From: Ligula intestinalis
Taxonomy: Eukaryota > Platyhelminthes > Cestoda > Diphyllobothriidea > Diphyllobothriidae
NCBI GenBank assembly: GCA_036362985.1
Contig: JAYGXS010000004.1
Span: forward strand, 46,301,139-46,365,138
Length of the DNA stretch: 64,000 bases
Reading direction: 5' to 3'
In this document: in pieces, positions 37,460 to 51,175 of the stretch
How positions within the stretch are numbered: position 1 is the stretch's first letter
Layout: the number at the start of each line of letters is the position of its first letter
The notes under the pieces: model-generated
Seen by the model: only the letters and a program-made list of their open reading frames with translations
Told to the model about the DNA's origin: nothing
Databases searched by the model: none
Translations under genes and position numbers: made by a program

Positions 37460-38659
37460 GTGAGCGCTGGCGTAGAAAATTCAGATAACGAAAACTGTTT
37501 AATGTGCTTCAGGTCTCCTTCGGTTTTTTCGTACCAGATGGTTTTGAAAGGAAACCGGAAAACCTTGGCAAACCTTGGCAAATTTAATACCACCCACACA
37601 GCTTTCACATTTATAATGGAAACAGAGGCGAACGAGGAACTCGCTTTCCTAGACGTCCTCTTACACAGACCAGAAGATGACTCGATACAACACCGACTAT
37701 TTAGAAAGAAAACCTGGACTAGGCAATACGTTAATTTTCACAATTTCGTCCCCCTTAACGTCAAACGGAACTTAGTCCAGGGAATGGCAGCCAGAATACG
37801 CCGTATCTGCTCTCCTGACATAGTGGAAGTAAAATTGCAGCAATTAAAGGACACACTCCAAGAAAACGGTTATCCGGAACGGTTCATCCTTCAGAACATC
37901 AAGGAACTTGCTCCAAAGGTCGCAATTGCAACGGCGGAAAAGAAAGATCTGTTTACAAGACTGCCGTTTATTGGAGACGCAACGAGTGAACTAGTAAGAA
38001 GGCGCCTGAGGACAGCGGTGATGAATACCTTCCCGGCTGCAAACTTACGGGTTCTCTTCACTAACTCTTACCTTCTACGAATGGGAGGTAAGGACAGACT
38101 ACCATTTCAGGCCACATCTATGTGCATCTATTCGTTCACTTGTTCCTGTGGAGCGGGCTATATTGGCCGAACAACGCGACGTCTGGAGAAGAGAATGCGC
38201 GAGCACATACCAGCTTGGCTCAGCAGAGGGGAGAATAGACCGACCTCAAGCTCAATCCTCGCCCATGTAATTGATACAAACCACCAAATGGACGCGAGTG
38301 AAGCCTTTCGGGTCATATACCGCACGCCAACGCACTTCTCCAAAGGCCTGCGCAAACAAGTGTTAGCCACAGCAGAAGCAGTGGCAATCCGGCTAGCAAA
38401 ACCCATTCTATGCTGTCAAAAGGCGCTGGTTCAAGCCATCGGCCTCCCTTGGCCGACTGCACGCGGAAATCCAACACCTACTGAAGCCAAAGAAGACGAA
38501 GCTGCGGAGAATAGTCAAAATCAAGCTACGCGGCTGACATACAGAACTCAATCCGCGGACCGCGAGAACATCCCTTCTGTCTCATCTGGGCATGGCAACC
38601 AGCGTCCTACCCGCGCAGGCACCCGCGTTCAGGAGACGAGGGAAAACTCAGCTGCTTAA
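37460..38659 (+). CDS. Penelope-like element protein, RT C-terminus plus GIY-YIG endonuclease (5'-truncated)
   Basis: An uninterrupted 399-codon frame, the best-preserved mobile-element protein in the window. Residues from about 25 to 200 match the end of a PLE reverse transcriptase, with LAFLDVLLHR at 61-70 and a charged, helical thumb-like region after it. The catalytic YVDD motif and everything before it are missing, so it cannot reverse-transcribe. Residues from about 224 form the GIY-YIG endonuclease: YSFTCSCG (a zinc-finger-like pair of Cys), GYIGRTTRR, a conserved His in MREH, and a likely catalytic Glu near 306 in AEAVAIRLAKP. The tail (340-399) is polar and low-complexity. The start codon is arbitrary because the copy is 5'-truncated. 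Lack of stops suggests a fairly recent insertion. Confidence 0.8.
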   Translation: MSAGVENSDNENCLMCFRSPSVFSYQMVLKGNRKTLANLGKFNTTHTAFTFIMETEANEELAFLDVLLHRPEDDSIQHRLFRKKTWTRQYVNFHNFVPLNVKRNLVQGMAARIRRICSPDIVEVKLQQLKDTLQENGYPERFILQNIKELAPKVAIATAEKKDLFTRLPFIGDATSELVRRRLRTAVMNTFPAANLRVLFTNSYLLRMGGKDRLPFQATSMCIYSFTCSCGAGYIGRTTRRLEKRMREHIPAWLSRGENRPTSSSILAHVIDTNHQMDASEAFRVIYRTPTHFSKGLRKQVLATAEAVAIRLAKPILCCQKALVQAIGLPWPTARGNPTPTEAKEDEAAENSQNQATRLTYRTQSADRENIPSVSSGHGNQRPTRAGTRVQETRENSAA

Positions 38660-38810
38660 TTACCCTAACCCTTTTCCTCCCCCTCCCCCTTTCCCTAACC
38701 TGACGATTATATAATCGCTGTAATTAATTGACCAATTTTATTCCCCATGTCATGTACAGGCCTGACGATGAATGACCGAAAACGATCGTGTGCCAACATG
38801 ACTTTTGAAT
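38660..38810 (+). mobile_element. 3' tail of the PLE copy
   Basis: Directly after the stop codon lies a pyrimidine-rich tract with two CCCTAACC units (38663-38700), then a 14-nt perfect palindrome CGATTATATAATCG (about 38704-38717), then the hammerhead-like motif. Confidence 0.6.
38749..38802 (+). ncRNA. Hammerhead-like motif in PLE 3' tail
   Basis: An outer stem I helix GTCATGT/ACATGAC pairs at all seven positions, and an inner one GGC/GCC at three, with an internal loop between them. The core is CTGACGA at 38762-38768. Stem II is weak; GAA lies at 38778-38780. Stem III AACG/CGTG pairs at three of four. The A15.1 partner (38790) is G where U is required, so cleavage may be lost. Position next to an intact PLE frame ties these motifs to PLEs. 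Confidence 0.5.
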
Positions 38811-40490
38811 CGTAGAAATGGGAATTTTTGCTGAACTAAACCGTAATTTTATTCCAGGATGCGGTTTATCTTCTTAGGAAGTTTGAAAGTCAATATTGTG
38901 ATAGCTTTGTGAATATTTTTAATGACAGCGGAAGGAGTGAACACAATGGATGCCGTTTTGTACGAAAAACAACGATCTCTAGGTTTTGCTATCCTTCCAA
39001 GCACGTTGACATTTAAGCATCAATAAGACTTTGGCGTAATGTAAAGCGAAAGCAGAACCACCTAAATACGCCAGTATGTCTGCATTAGCCATCAGATGCC
39101 AGCCAAATAGATCACTTTGTATTTGATCTGCAGTTTACCCTAATTTTTGTTGCCGAATAAACAGTGCTCCGATGGTTATGCGAAAGTTCTGACATGAATT
39201 CAAAACGCATCAACCGACTGTTGGTCGCTGTTACCGAGAAACAAAAGATAAACTTTCGCAAGAACCAATTGGGTTTTTCAGATTTATAATTTGGCTTTGG
39301 GAACCCTCTGTTTTGTTGACAGATATGGTAAATAAACCAGTTTTAAAATCAAAACCTATATTCTTCGTCGTACTTTTCGACGCAGTTTTCTGAACAACAT
39401 TATTGATCTGAAATGCAGCTGAACACCAATATAAAAGTGTTTGCATTTTGCTCTGATCTGCCCTGCATTTGTTTTGTCATTATCAGCATTTAAAAAGCAG
39501 TTACAAATTACTTACTATTACCGCGATTTTGAAATGGAAGGCACGGAAAACAAGCGTTATTTTAATGCAGTTTGGATAAATTTCCTTTTTTTTCGTCATC
39601 AACAGAATGTGCTCCAGGTTTCAGTGTTTAACCTGGTCAAAACAGTGGTTGGCAGGTAACCATTAAGTATATATCCCAAAAATAGACATTGGCGTATAGT
39701 TCCCATGCCTTAATGTTGCATTAGCCAAACCTCTTATTAGGTCCTCCACAAATATAGATGCTGCACCATTTGCTCCGTTTGTTTTCACCGTTTGCATTAT
39801 CGTTAGCAGTATTTTCATTTGAAAGATTGTTTCAAAATTGAAACGTACTAAGGTACTGTTGCCAAAAATGAAAAATGAAAATATTGCGATGAATCTTTCA
39901 CTGTTATGTCTGATGGGGTGCATAGATCTGGAAAACAGATTGTACACTATACATGTTTTAATGATTAATATTCAAGTCAACCGAAGGGCCTTTAACCCCT
40001 AAGCTACGCAAATGTGAATAAATCACAAAGGAATTTCTTTGGCTGCGGTTAATGTGTCACTTAAAGTAGTGGGAAAATTCTTGCCGTGCACGATTGTAGT
40101 GGGTGCTTGGCGTTTACACTTGAGAGGAAGGAATGCTTTATTTAGAAGAGAACATCCTACATTTTCAGTAAAAAATGGCTTCATTCACGGGAAGCAAGAG
40201 ATAAGATAAGAAAGGGGTTATGTTAAAAGGTCAAAGGTAAAAGGTCATGGAATATTCAAAATTAAACTTTTACACCACATCCACATCTACTATGGAGACA
40301 AATCAGCTTTAAACCTCTCAATTTCCGCTTCTTCATACGTAAAGTAGCTTGCTAGGAATAAGAGTAGTGAATGCTGATATGCCGATGTATGGCAAGGCAT
40401 GTGACAAAAGCCTAAGCACATTGTACGGGAAGACTTCATAGAAATTAGTTCAGATTGGAGGGGGTGCGCAACCTCACTAAGTATTTGATC
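38811..40490. other. No gene recognised
   Basis: AT-rich, short frames only. Confidence 0.4.
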
Positions 40491-40496
40491 AGCAAA

Positions 40497-42900
40497 TTAC
40501 TTGACTGTTTCAAAGTGGGGTTTACTGTTATGCCAGCTAAAGAACACAGGTAACACCGGCAGCTGAATAAAGTATTCGGAGGATACTTTCAAGAATGACC
40601 AGATCTTTTTTTTTAAATAAGTTGAAAAATTAGTGGACAGCAGCAAGGAATGAGAGGGAAAATGCAGGTATCTATAAATCACCAGATTAGAACTTGCAGT
40701 AAGCAATGTGAACACAAGCTTCGAATCTAATCTAAAAGCTCACGCATTTTAATAAAAAGGCCTTCTATATGGAAAGCACATGGAAGGATGGATGCCAGAG
40801 TAACACCAAATTATCAGAAAGAAGATACATCGTTGGGCAGAATGTAAGCAGTTTCAGGACTGGGAGCGGGTTATATTCGAAAAATAAACTGGACTGACTT
40901 TCGCTCGTTAAGAAGAAGGCCATTTGCTGAGGACCATTTAAGATGTTGTCCAGGCCATTCTTCAATACTTTAAAATTTGTCTGACTTGTGAGAGGATGGC
41001 CAACAACCATATCATCAGCATATTCAACAAGCAAACATTCGTATGTAGGTAGACAGCGTGGCGATGGAGGAGATATGTGGATAATATAGACCCTTGGAGG
41101 ACTCCACAGTTGTTGGGAATGACCGTGTATTCTCGCTTGCCGCACTGAGCGAATTGAGTGCAGAAATTGAAATAGACCCAAAGCCAAAAGACAGCCTAGT
41201 CAGAAGAGCCGAATTCGGAAGTGTTATTGAGTAGAAATGGCGCGGAATGGTATTAAAGGCTCAAGAGTAGTTGAGAAAAACACAGCCATATGCACGGCAG
41301 CCCTTATCTAAATCTCTTAGAGCAGAATGGACTACTAGTGCAACAGAGTCTAGTGTACTTCGCCTAGCCTTATACGCAAATGGCAAGGGTTTGATAAAAT
41401 CGGAGGACTAGCAGGCAATTAGACGAAAGGATTGTAGACCAGAAGAAGATGTTTTTTTGGGAATGGAAGTGATTCTCACTGGTTGCCACTCATCGGGAAT
41501 CTTAGAATTTTTGAAGGACAAGTTGATAAGGTTTGTCAATGCAGTAGCTAACTGAAAAGAGCGGGATTTAGGGAGAAACGTTGAGATCTCATCTGGCTCA
41601 GCAGCTGTTGAACCTCAAATCTTTTAAAGATGTTTCATTACTATTTCCATTGACAGAGGAATTAAGACACTTTGTAATAAGGAAATAGCATCTGTCGGAA
41701 TATTGAAGTCAGTGGGAGTGTGAATGAAGTTTGCATTTCAACGATCTTAATCTAAGTCAGCATCTACGTGTGCTAGTTTATTGCGTTGACCAGTGAGACG
41801 CTTAAGTCTATTTCAAATTTCATTCGAGGAGAGAAGAAAGGAAAACGAAGAAGAAGTAAAAAAGCCGACTACCAAAAATGTCGTTCAGCCTGAAAACCTC
41901 ATGCTTTATTAGATCATTCACATCTTTCAGTCTTTTGCGTAGACCTAGTTTATAAAACAATTCCTTTTGGCATCTCAAAGTTAAAAGATGGGGCGACGAA
42001 ATTCTGTCAGGTCTAACCATTAGAGTTTCCAGGAGACAACGGATAGTAAAGATTTAATTTTAAAAAGTTGTAAGATAACTGGAGCATGACCCGACATTCA
42101 AGTGTTCAAGAGTGGTAGGAAGGTTGTCAGATATGACGGTCTGGATGCAGCAAATAATATGTGGGGACGTGTCGCGAACCCCAAGTTTACTTTCGAGTTT
42201 TGCTAACAGCCCTTTCTTAGAACTACAATAGATGGTAAGCAGGCCCAATAGCACAGAATGATCTCGGCCTGACAACGAAGCTCTATTTTTGACAGCAAAA
42301 ACCTTGGGGTAGTTAGTCAATGTGTGATCAAGAGGGGTGTCAGCACCAGTGCTGAAGGAGACTAAGTCGTCAAAACCGAACAATTTAAGGGAACATAGAT
42401 TTACTAGGTTGAAGTCACCACATAAAATAATAACATGGTCGCAGGACAGTAGGACAGGTTTAAGGGAAATAAAATAAAAAAACCGACTAAATCACCTTGG
42501 CGTTTAAAGGGGAATGTCAATTTTGATATAAAAAATACCTTTATAATTATATCAAAAGGGTGGCTTGCAGGCTATAGCAATGGCGTCTGTCAAGTCATCT
42601 GAATAAGAAAATCAGCACTTACAGTTTTTGCACCATTGATGGTTTAAAAAGACAGTCACTCCACAACCTCTGCTGCTAAATAAGGATTTTCCGTCCGAAC
42701 AATAACAAATAAAATTTGGCAATGTAATGAAATGCGACTCAGTATCACTATTAAGCCAAGTCTCTTGAAGACGGATAGCTGCAGACTTACTGTACTCCTT
42801 TTTCAACATAAGTGCTGATAATTCGAAATTTCTATTAAAAATTGAGCCGCAATTTGTGGGCATTAATCCTGGGAGAGACATTAACTTTAATGGCTTACAA
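40497..42900 (-). mobile_element. Decayed non-LTR retrotransposon (LINE) with AP-type endonuclease
   Basis: Read on the minus strand. An endonuclease N-terminal part with LQETWLNSDTESHF and RGCGVTVFLNHQW lies at 42612-42881. Its C-terminal part, with DHTLTNYPKV and GRDHSVLLGLL, is at 42060-42383. A linker frame is at 41820-42020. The RT start, with AAEPDEIST and SKIPDEWQPVRITSIP, is at 41450-41640. The RT motif GVLQGSIL lies near 41090, and the catalytic YADD (EYADDMVVG) at about 41010-41040 in another frame. Stops and frame changes separate the pieces. The architecture suits the Jockey/CR1 group of LINEs; finer classification is not possible by eye. The 3' end is uncertain. Confidence 0.75.
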
Positions 42901-45900
42901 TTTATTGCTTGATGCCATCCGGATCGATGTTTTTGTCGTCGTATGTTGTCGTTTGAAGAGGTGTTGGCGTTGATCTATTGCAAATCCAGCAGATGAGACG
43001 ATATACGCACAAATTAGTATCGTGGAATGTTGTGGGTAAAATAGTTTGTTTTTATGCATTCAAAAAGGTACCTGTGTACGGTAGAGATGACCCTATACTC
43101 ATTGATGCAGCCAAACAATGCAGATAAATAGACAGGGTGGTATAAAATAATAAATTCCCACGTAAATGGAGAGCAAAAACAAACGGCAGCTCAAATTCGA
43201 AAGCCCGCGTCATGACGGCCAGATTAGTAAAAAGATCATCAGATCCTACGACATTATTCAGCCAAAAGGTACTTGTTGAAAGTTTCCTGAAACGCAAACT
43301 TACGGTTCTCTGCATTTTATGGACTGAAGTAATGCACAGTTGATAAGAAATTCTTTTTTCTTTACCATAACCTCAAATCTCACATAACACCAGTGAATTT
43401 GTTCCATAATCAAGTTTTGAAGTTTCTATTAAACTGTTACACAGCCGCGCATATTGCTATGGTGTAAGTTTTGATATTTTTTATTTTGCTTGTACGTTTC
43501 TCCTAGCCTTATGACATTTCATATATTTTTGTGGAAGTAGTGAGGTATTCCCATATCACATCATTAACCGAAAGCTAAATCGTTTAGTCTTTTTGATGAC
43601 AACAATATTTATCAAAGCATTCATTGCGTGCAAAAGTTTGCATTACGAATGCCTTAGTGACTTTGGCTACTTTTAGTAGCTCCTGTTATAACCTAGTGGT
43701 TTGAGATAGTTAAAGCAATTCAAATGACTACCTGTTTTATTTATGGTTGTGCAAACTGCCTATATAAACGGGCACTTTTGTGATGATTAAGTAACCACGA
43801 TCTGTGAATTTTTGAAATAAAAAATTGACTTCCCGCAGTAACCGCTAAAAAACGTTCTGTTGCATTTCCTTCAGCAGTAAAGTAGCATGGATGTTCGAGT
43901 AGGTAACCAACTTAAAAACAAAATTTTCGTCGGAAACCGAAATACCTAGGTACACTTCTTGTCGCAGCGGCTTGTAAATAAGAAATGAAGTGTCCATGGT
44001 GGTTTTGCAACCTTATTTTTGCTATAAGTTCAAATAAACAAAAATGTTTTTAAGTCGAAAAAAACTAGTGTGTGCGCTCATATCTTCATATATTTTCTCA
44101 GCGTACTGAGGTTAACAGGCCTTGTCTTTGAAGACCTGTAATGCTGCCTTGTTTTTTGTAGGCATTAACTGTGCGTTATCAATCAATTACAGTACACATA
44201 TTTATCGCTGCCCATGCAATATCGGTAATCAATTCTAGCTCAAACTTCTTTTGGCTCAACATAAAAACCATAGCGTGGAGAAGGGAATGGGGAAACAGGG
44301 TGATGAACATAGGTATATGCGTTTAAGGGGGTCAGTACTATGTTTCTTCGGCTTTTGTAGTGCTAACAATAAATATAAATGCATAAGTTCTGTATGCTAT
44401 TCACATATAAACTGAAAAGTCTTGAATGCATGTTAAAATTAAGTGCATTATTAAACATTCATGTACGTGGGTACATTTACGTTATTTGGCGCACCAAATA
44501 CAGTTGTGGCGTTATGTTGATTTTCGACATGCTGAAGACCTAATCAAATGTTGATTTATGTTTACCATTCTTACAGAGCATCCAGACGCGTATTCCCTCT
44601 AAACTCCGATAAAGAAAACAAAGTATCATACCTGCCTTATTTGTTTACGGTTTTCAATATGTATGCAATACTCATTTTTTAAAAGTTATAATGCTTGGTG
44701 AGTTCGCTTTTGAAACTTTACTCCCCTCTACCTGAGCGGTTAGTCGATGCGAGAGGTAAATCCTTGTTAACCTCCATCTGACGCTTGATGCCATGAAGAT
44801 ATGCGATTGCATGCAAAGTAAAAAATTCACTCTTCTTGATGGGAAAGAGAGGGGGTTATTTTATCTTGACAGATCTAACTCGACCAGCAGTTTTTTAGGT
44901 TAATTAAAACGATGCATTCAAATTTTATATTTAGCCAACAATTGATTTTCATTTCGGCTATCTCAAAAACAGTGATTAATTTTCCCAATTTCATTGATGC
45001 TTTGACTAATTTGCTAGGTGAAATTTAAACAATCGTGCGTTGACATTTAATCACTGCGCTTACGACTTAAACTGACAAAGAAGGTTTAAATGGCAGCTGT
45101 TTTTAGATTTTTATTCTCTCGGTTTCTGAAAAATTTCCCCCTAACTAAATCAGCAAAATTTTATCAATATGGCGTGTGCTGTAATACAATTTTATTGTTG
45201 ACAAAACTGCTCGGATAAGCGTGAGTTGCACATTTTCGCTGCATGTTTTATGCTTTTTCAATTGTGTACACTGCAAGCATCTTCATACAAATACCCTAGT
45301 TTAAAATAGCTATCAGATAGGATGGTGGCCTGCTGCGTCTATATCAATTGCGTCACCAACCTTGAGAATGATATTCAAAATAGTTCTGCCATCATATTAA
45401 GGCAATTATTTTAATAAGAAAAACTTGCCGATAAATATCTTAATTAATAAGACTTTAAGTTGCAGTTAATTTATTTTTTAAAAACATCGTATGACCATCC
45501 ACTTGTTGGCTTTTCTAATCTAAGCTAATTTGCCTTAATTCATGCAGGTAAGGGAGCAAAGTGTTTGAGATAGCATATATTGTTTTACTGCTTACCTCTT
45601 TTACAAATATTTTTAAAAAACTGCGTGAAAAAAAGACAATGAAGCCATATCTTGCTCATTATCCAGCAAATATGGCAGCCAAAGATGTAATTCTGCTGCT
45701 ACTTATAATCGTAAAAAGAACCTGAAATTATCTGTTTGCTATATTACTCTCTTCACCGTTTGGTTTTTCATCACCTTTTCAGCTGAAGACATAATGTATA
45801 TTATTTTTTAATGTCAAATGTGGAGCTTAAATTTAATACGTGCAGAGAATCTTGGAGTTGTTTTCATTAAAGTGATATCGTACTATTAGGCCGTTTATAC

Positions 45901-48900
45901 TTTGCGTGCATCTGGATATAAGCTTTAATGGAAGTCGATGGCAAGTCTGTGCGTAGGGCTATTACAGTGGACACAGCATGGTGTTTTCGGGGTACAATTC
46001 TTGAACTAAAGCGTTATATTTGATTAAAAGTGATATTGTCAGGCCAGGTTCTTACAAACTTCTGGCAGATAAGGTTCTGCCGATAAGTTCAGGCTTTTAA
46101 ACAAACCCAATACAAAATGGTTTGCAAGATTTTGCTGTTTTACCATGCTTTCCAAATTTACCGAAAAAATTTAAAAATCATTCTGCTTTTGCGTATCATA
46201 CAGAACTTATCCTTCTGTGAACAAATACAAATCTCAGAATTTTTAACTTCGTAAAAGGCGGAATGTTGGATTAATAATTCTGGTGTCTCAGTGAGGGTCC
46301 CGTTTTTTGGTATTTCTTAATAAAAATTATCTAACCTGGCTTAGGGCGCAGTTTATTTTTGCTGGGATTTTAAAATATCTACACTAGACGACTTTCCTTA
46401 ACTTACAGCACTGGAGCATTGCTCTTGGTCTTGTGTTTCATATATAAGTGATGGAAAGTGCTCAGTATCTGGATGAGCTATATTTGATAGAGACAACTGC
46501 AAAAAAATGTAAGGACAACATTTGAAAGTCCATTGCATTTTGAGCCATATGGAATTAAGACTAAATATTTCAAAACATTTTGTGTAAAATTAGTTAAATA
46601 ACGAGGAGCATGGAATTCATTTCATAAATTTTACATTCATTTTACGCCCATTATGCCTTGATTTATACTCAAGTTGCATGCTTCTGAAGTTGTAGCGCAA
46701 TATAGGTCATTGCGAATAGAAAATTTGAATTGATGCCGCTTCAATATCATAACACATCTTTATCTTACTGTGTTGCGCTCAGGTATTGCTTGCTTTATTT
46801 ACACGGCACACGTTTGCGGTAAATTTAAAACACAGAAATGACCCACTGATTTATTTTGCAAAAGCTCCTCGTTCGTTTTTCTCTCGGCCGTAAACTAGTC
46901 GACATGTGGTCTACCTGCAAAATATTTCCACGAGACTCATGAAAGTGTATGTAGGGAATATATAGGCAAAAACGTTGAAGGCTGATAAGTGAGCCTGCCG
47001 TTTTTGAGTACGGACCACCAAGCGAGCGACTCGTACACAGGGATTTTTTGACTCCTTCATCACACATGCAGACGCACGTCTTCGGTTACTACGATAGTAT
47101 AAAAAACTGCGTCCTAGCATGTTCTACTCACTATATTATCAACATTTTGTTCGTCAAAACTTTCTATGTGGGTATTTTCTTTTCAATTCGCGTATGACAG
47201 TCAATCTATTTCCTTAGCTTTTGCGAAAAGCAAACCATTCAGGATTGAAATGTTACGTTTTGAGAATAAGGAGTTTGTAGTGAAGAAGTTTTTTTTCAGT
47301 TCTGAACAAGAAACAGGACTGTATCATAGCACAACTCGGACTAATGAACGTAATTAATGTTGCCTGCGCCATAAGAAGAGAGACACGTCTAGTAGTTTGG
47401 ATCTGGACAAGCAGAATGCACTCAAACGTACTGACAGCCTCTATTTTATCATTCGATCGAGCGATGAAAGGCTAAGTGTGTGAACCAAGACCAGTAAAGC
47501 CAACACATAATGCTAAAATCCACACTGTGGTACAAGTTCGGCAACAAGAAGCCTATTTGGATTGATCCAAGATAAGCTTTCGTTGTGAATTAAAATTCAG
47601 CGTGATTCCAGGGGCCAAAACGCCACAAGAATCGGAAACTGATGCACGGTTTTATAATTCGTGTGCCGCTTCTTTCACTTAGCTGTTACAAGAGATGGTA
47701 GTAGCGACGTAAAATACTGAAATAAGATACTGGGCCACTTTCCAGCATTAGGTGTGATTAAGATATACAGTTTTAATAGTTTCATTTATGTTCCTTCCCA
47801 AGGCATACGAACAAATTAAGAACATTTTACGTTCAGTGATCCATGAGGACAGGCTTTAGTTCTTGCACCTTTTAAGCTGATTTAGTCCCAATATGACACA
47901 TAACTTTAGCTTCATGCTTAATTTTTTTGGAAAAGTTAATTTCTTTAATATATGCGTTTGTAAACGTAGCCTAAATAACTTCGAGGTATTTTGAGAAGGC
48001 TGTCGACATTTTTAAAATTTTGGGATGTGTAGAGTGTTTCGGCTAACAAGTGGCACATATAGTCCACAAGTTTACAATGTAAAGTTAAATGAATATTTCG
48101 ATTTCAGAAAGTTCATTCAAAAATCTAACTGCCTGTTTGCTTCATTTCTATGCAACGGTTGCTCATATACGCAGTCAGTGTCCAATGCTAACCCAGTTCA
48201 TGAATAATTATGAAACTTGACTGGTTTTGAATGTCGATAAGAAGCTTAAATCAGAAGCCTTCTTCCCGTATTAATGTGACTTCAAGTGAATTAAAGTTAT
48301 AACTTTCCTAATATAAACCATACGTGGAGTACTTCCTTCGGCAAAGTGCACAAAATCAACGCGAGGCTATTGAGAGAAAATTGTAGTCTGTAAAAAGTGC
48401 TTATGCAAAGGGAAGACACAAGGTGGGTAACAAGCATATTTATTCTTACCTGACGGCAAAAACATAAAAAACGCATTGATCTTGAGAGTAACCTTGTCCA
48501 GAAAGGTAAGTAATAAACATAATTTTGTTACAGTACTTTTACCGCTCACAACGACAAAATTAACGGAATCTTTGGGTGAACTTTCAAAAATGAACTCTGT
48601 GTCAATGGATTGACTCGCGCTTAAATGCGCATAAACTAGACGAACAATAAATTCTAGTTTTAAGATAACCTAAAAAGGCAGATTTAGACAGATACGAGTA
48701 TTTCACTTTGGACACTATTTAACATTTTGTCCGAAGCACGCTTAGTCAACCTGGTTCGCAAAGTTATTAAGTTTCTGTTTGCAAACAGATGCAAAGTTTG
48801 TTCAAGCGTTATCTGACCGTCTATTCACGATTTCCTGGATGCCACGTGAATGGAAAACCAATTAAAAGCTTAGTTTACTGCTATCGCAACCGCACACCCT

Positions 48901-49018
48901 GATTGGTCCTTTAATCCAGACTGCAACGTAGCACGCCGTGCAAGTACAAAATGCAAATTTACCTTTGAAATGAGGTTTTGTATATACACTCTAGCTCTTC
49001 TTTCGGAATAAACTTCAG
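42901..49018. other. No gene recognised
   Basis: Long AT-rich stretch. The frame at 43052-43315 (minus) may belong to the 5' part of the LINE relic but has no diagnostic motif. Confidence 0.4.
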
Positions 49019-49271
49019 ATGAATAATAAGACGTTTGTGGATGTCGGTGGTGGTCTCATGATCAGCCCCTGGGAACACCGCTGGTGGAAACTGGGTGGGA
49101 TTTGTCTTACAATGAGTACAACCATTTTCCTGGTTGTTATATGTGACACAGCAATATGTTCGACAGCGAAGTTGGCAAAGACTGCATATTTCTACATTAT
49201 TTCCCTTTCTGGCATACTGCTGATCAATATTCTCTGCAATTGGCCAGTAAACGCTTTAATATCTATTCTCC
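49019..49271 (+). CDS. Rhodopsin-type GPCR, first coding exon (TM1-TM2)
   Basis: The exon starts with an ATG directly after an AG (TTCAG) and ends at a strong donor, C followed by GTAAGT (49272). Its 84 codons plus one base give a short outside N-terminus with an N-glycosylation site (N3-K-T), TM1 at about 26-48, an inner loop with KLAK, and TM2 at about 56-80 ending in the WPVNAL typical of the TM2/loop boundary. The leading AG could be a cis or a spliced-leader trans-splice acceptor. The Asp normally at TM2 position 2.50 seems to be Leu by alignment on PVNAL. The exon ends in phase 1, matching the exon at 53743. Class A receptors sense ligands at the plasma membrane and signal through G proteins; ligand unknown. 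Confidence 0.7.
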
Positions 49272-51009
49272 GTAAGTTACCATTCCTTTCAAAATAATAA
49301 CTTCTCAACGAAGACCATTTTTCATTGAGTTTCAGAGTGATGCACAAAAGTTCACTTTAAAAGTACCTATCTGTTACATAACTGGTATGCGGACATTTCG
49401 AAATTCATCCATTTTGACACGTTTTCTATGAATGACAAGTAATTAACGACCGTTCAAACGTTGGCAACGGCTAGGCTTATTTGGGGTTTCTTAAGCCCAT
49501 TCATTAGACTAAAAAACAGTTTAAAATGCCAAAAATCTGCTTTTTACTAACAGAAGTCGTCCTGATGCATATTGTTTTTGAATAGTTTCATTAATGACGC
49601 AAATAATAAGTATATTCTTATGTATTAAATTTGAAGTCAGCGTATAAACTTCGAAGAATTATGATTTGGTTGTCCTCCTTAAAGTTTAGTCTAGATGATT
49701 TGACCGCATATCAGTTGTACGCATTTTCACTGCCATAAAGTTGTCTACCACCCTCGTTATTTTCATATAGCCTTGAAAGTTTTTCGTTGGCTGTCGCCAT
49801 ATACGTAGCATAAACAAATTCGTTGACATTTTTCAGCCTGATAAATATTCGACGATGGTGCATGCTTAGGTCTAGCTTGCAACTGTTTACTGTGAGAGAT
49901 TGCTTCTAAACTAAGTTCATCTTGAAAGCCTGCGGTTTCTGAACAGGACATACTTTGATTAGTGGGAGACTTTTCACTTCCCATAATCTGCCCTAACTGT
50001 GAAATGCTGCATTCAGATAATGGTTTACTCACTCGATTAACTAAGCTGAGTATCAGAAATTTGACTAGGAAGCTTTTATAATCCTACATGCAGTCCATCA
50101 GGTTTATAATAAATGCAAAGTTTACCCTTTTTGTTTCGAAGAGTAAAAATTAATGCATACCTACAAACATTTTTTATATTCACACTCCACGCCTTTTGTT
50201 AAAGTCGGCATTCGAGGTTTTAAAATGGGTTCATTTATATTGTCTTAAAATGCAGTCTGCAGTATATATATGCACACCTGACTATTTTATATACGTAGTT
50301 GAATGCATTATTTGAGTAGAGGGCCAAACCCTATGATTGAAATGTCTTTCTCTAGCAAAACTGTATCAATTTATGCGAAAAAAGCTCCCGGAAACAAAGC
50401 ACTGATAACGAAATCAGAAGTTTTGAGGCAGAATTGGATTGCAGACAATTCGATTGTATGCTTGGTACTCAGACTTATAAGAAGAAAGGCGAACTTGCTG
50501 CCCTATGAATTGATATTTTCGATGTCTCTGATGTTTTCATCAAAACAGCAGCCTCGCCCAATGCTCTGATGTAGTCGTACGACCGATTTCTTTTATCTAA
50601 GTAAAAGATACCTGCAGATATAATGCATCTCAGAAAAAAATAAGGAATATTAATGAGGTGCACCGTTGGCAGATGCAACCATTCTCGCCGGCGTAATTGC
50701 AGCTGGAAAAATCGTTTTCTAGCTCAGTTCGGCAAGAGAAGGCTGTACTTTGTTCGTCAATTACAACAAGAGTCAACGGCGTGTCTTGACTTATGTTCGA
50801 ATTAGCATATTCAGAAAAATAAAGTGCAATTAGTCAAACAAAATAACCAATTGAGAATATTATGTTGCCAGTCTGTATTAAAAATTATTTCAACCACAAG
50901 GATTATGGATTATATTAATAATGCTACTGCGACTTCTTATTGTCTGTGAATACGATGTTAACAATAGAACTCCACCATATATATAAGTGAATATGCGAGT
51001 TCCACGAAG

Positions 51010-51175
51010 CAGTTCAGAAGACGAAGATGCAATCATTGTAACAAGACGTTCCTGACGTTCCGAATCACGTCTGCGAACTGTTCAAATTATTTAACCATTT
51101 CCTATGATTAAAGATTGTGAACATGATCCATAACGTCAGAAAAATAAAATTCTTGGTGCAGTGATCACACCTTTT
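51010..51175. repeat. Degenerate PLE tail fold-back
   Basis: Left part AGACGAAGATGCAATCATTG and right part CAGTGATCACACC are diverged inverted copies of the tail seen at 246-374, joined by about 30 nt. The hammerhead cores are no longer recognisable apart from AACGTCAG. Confidence 0.65.
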
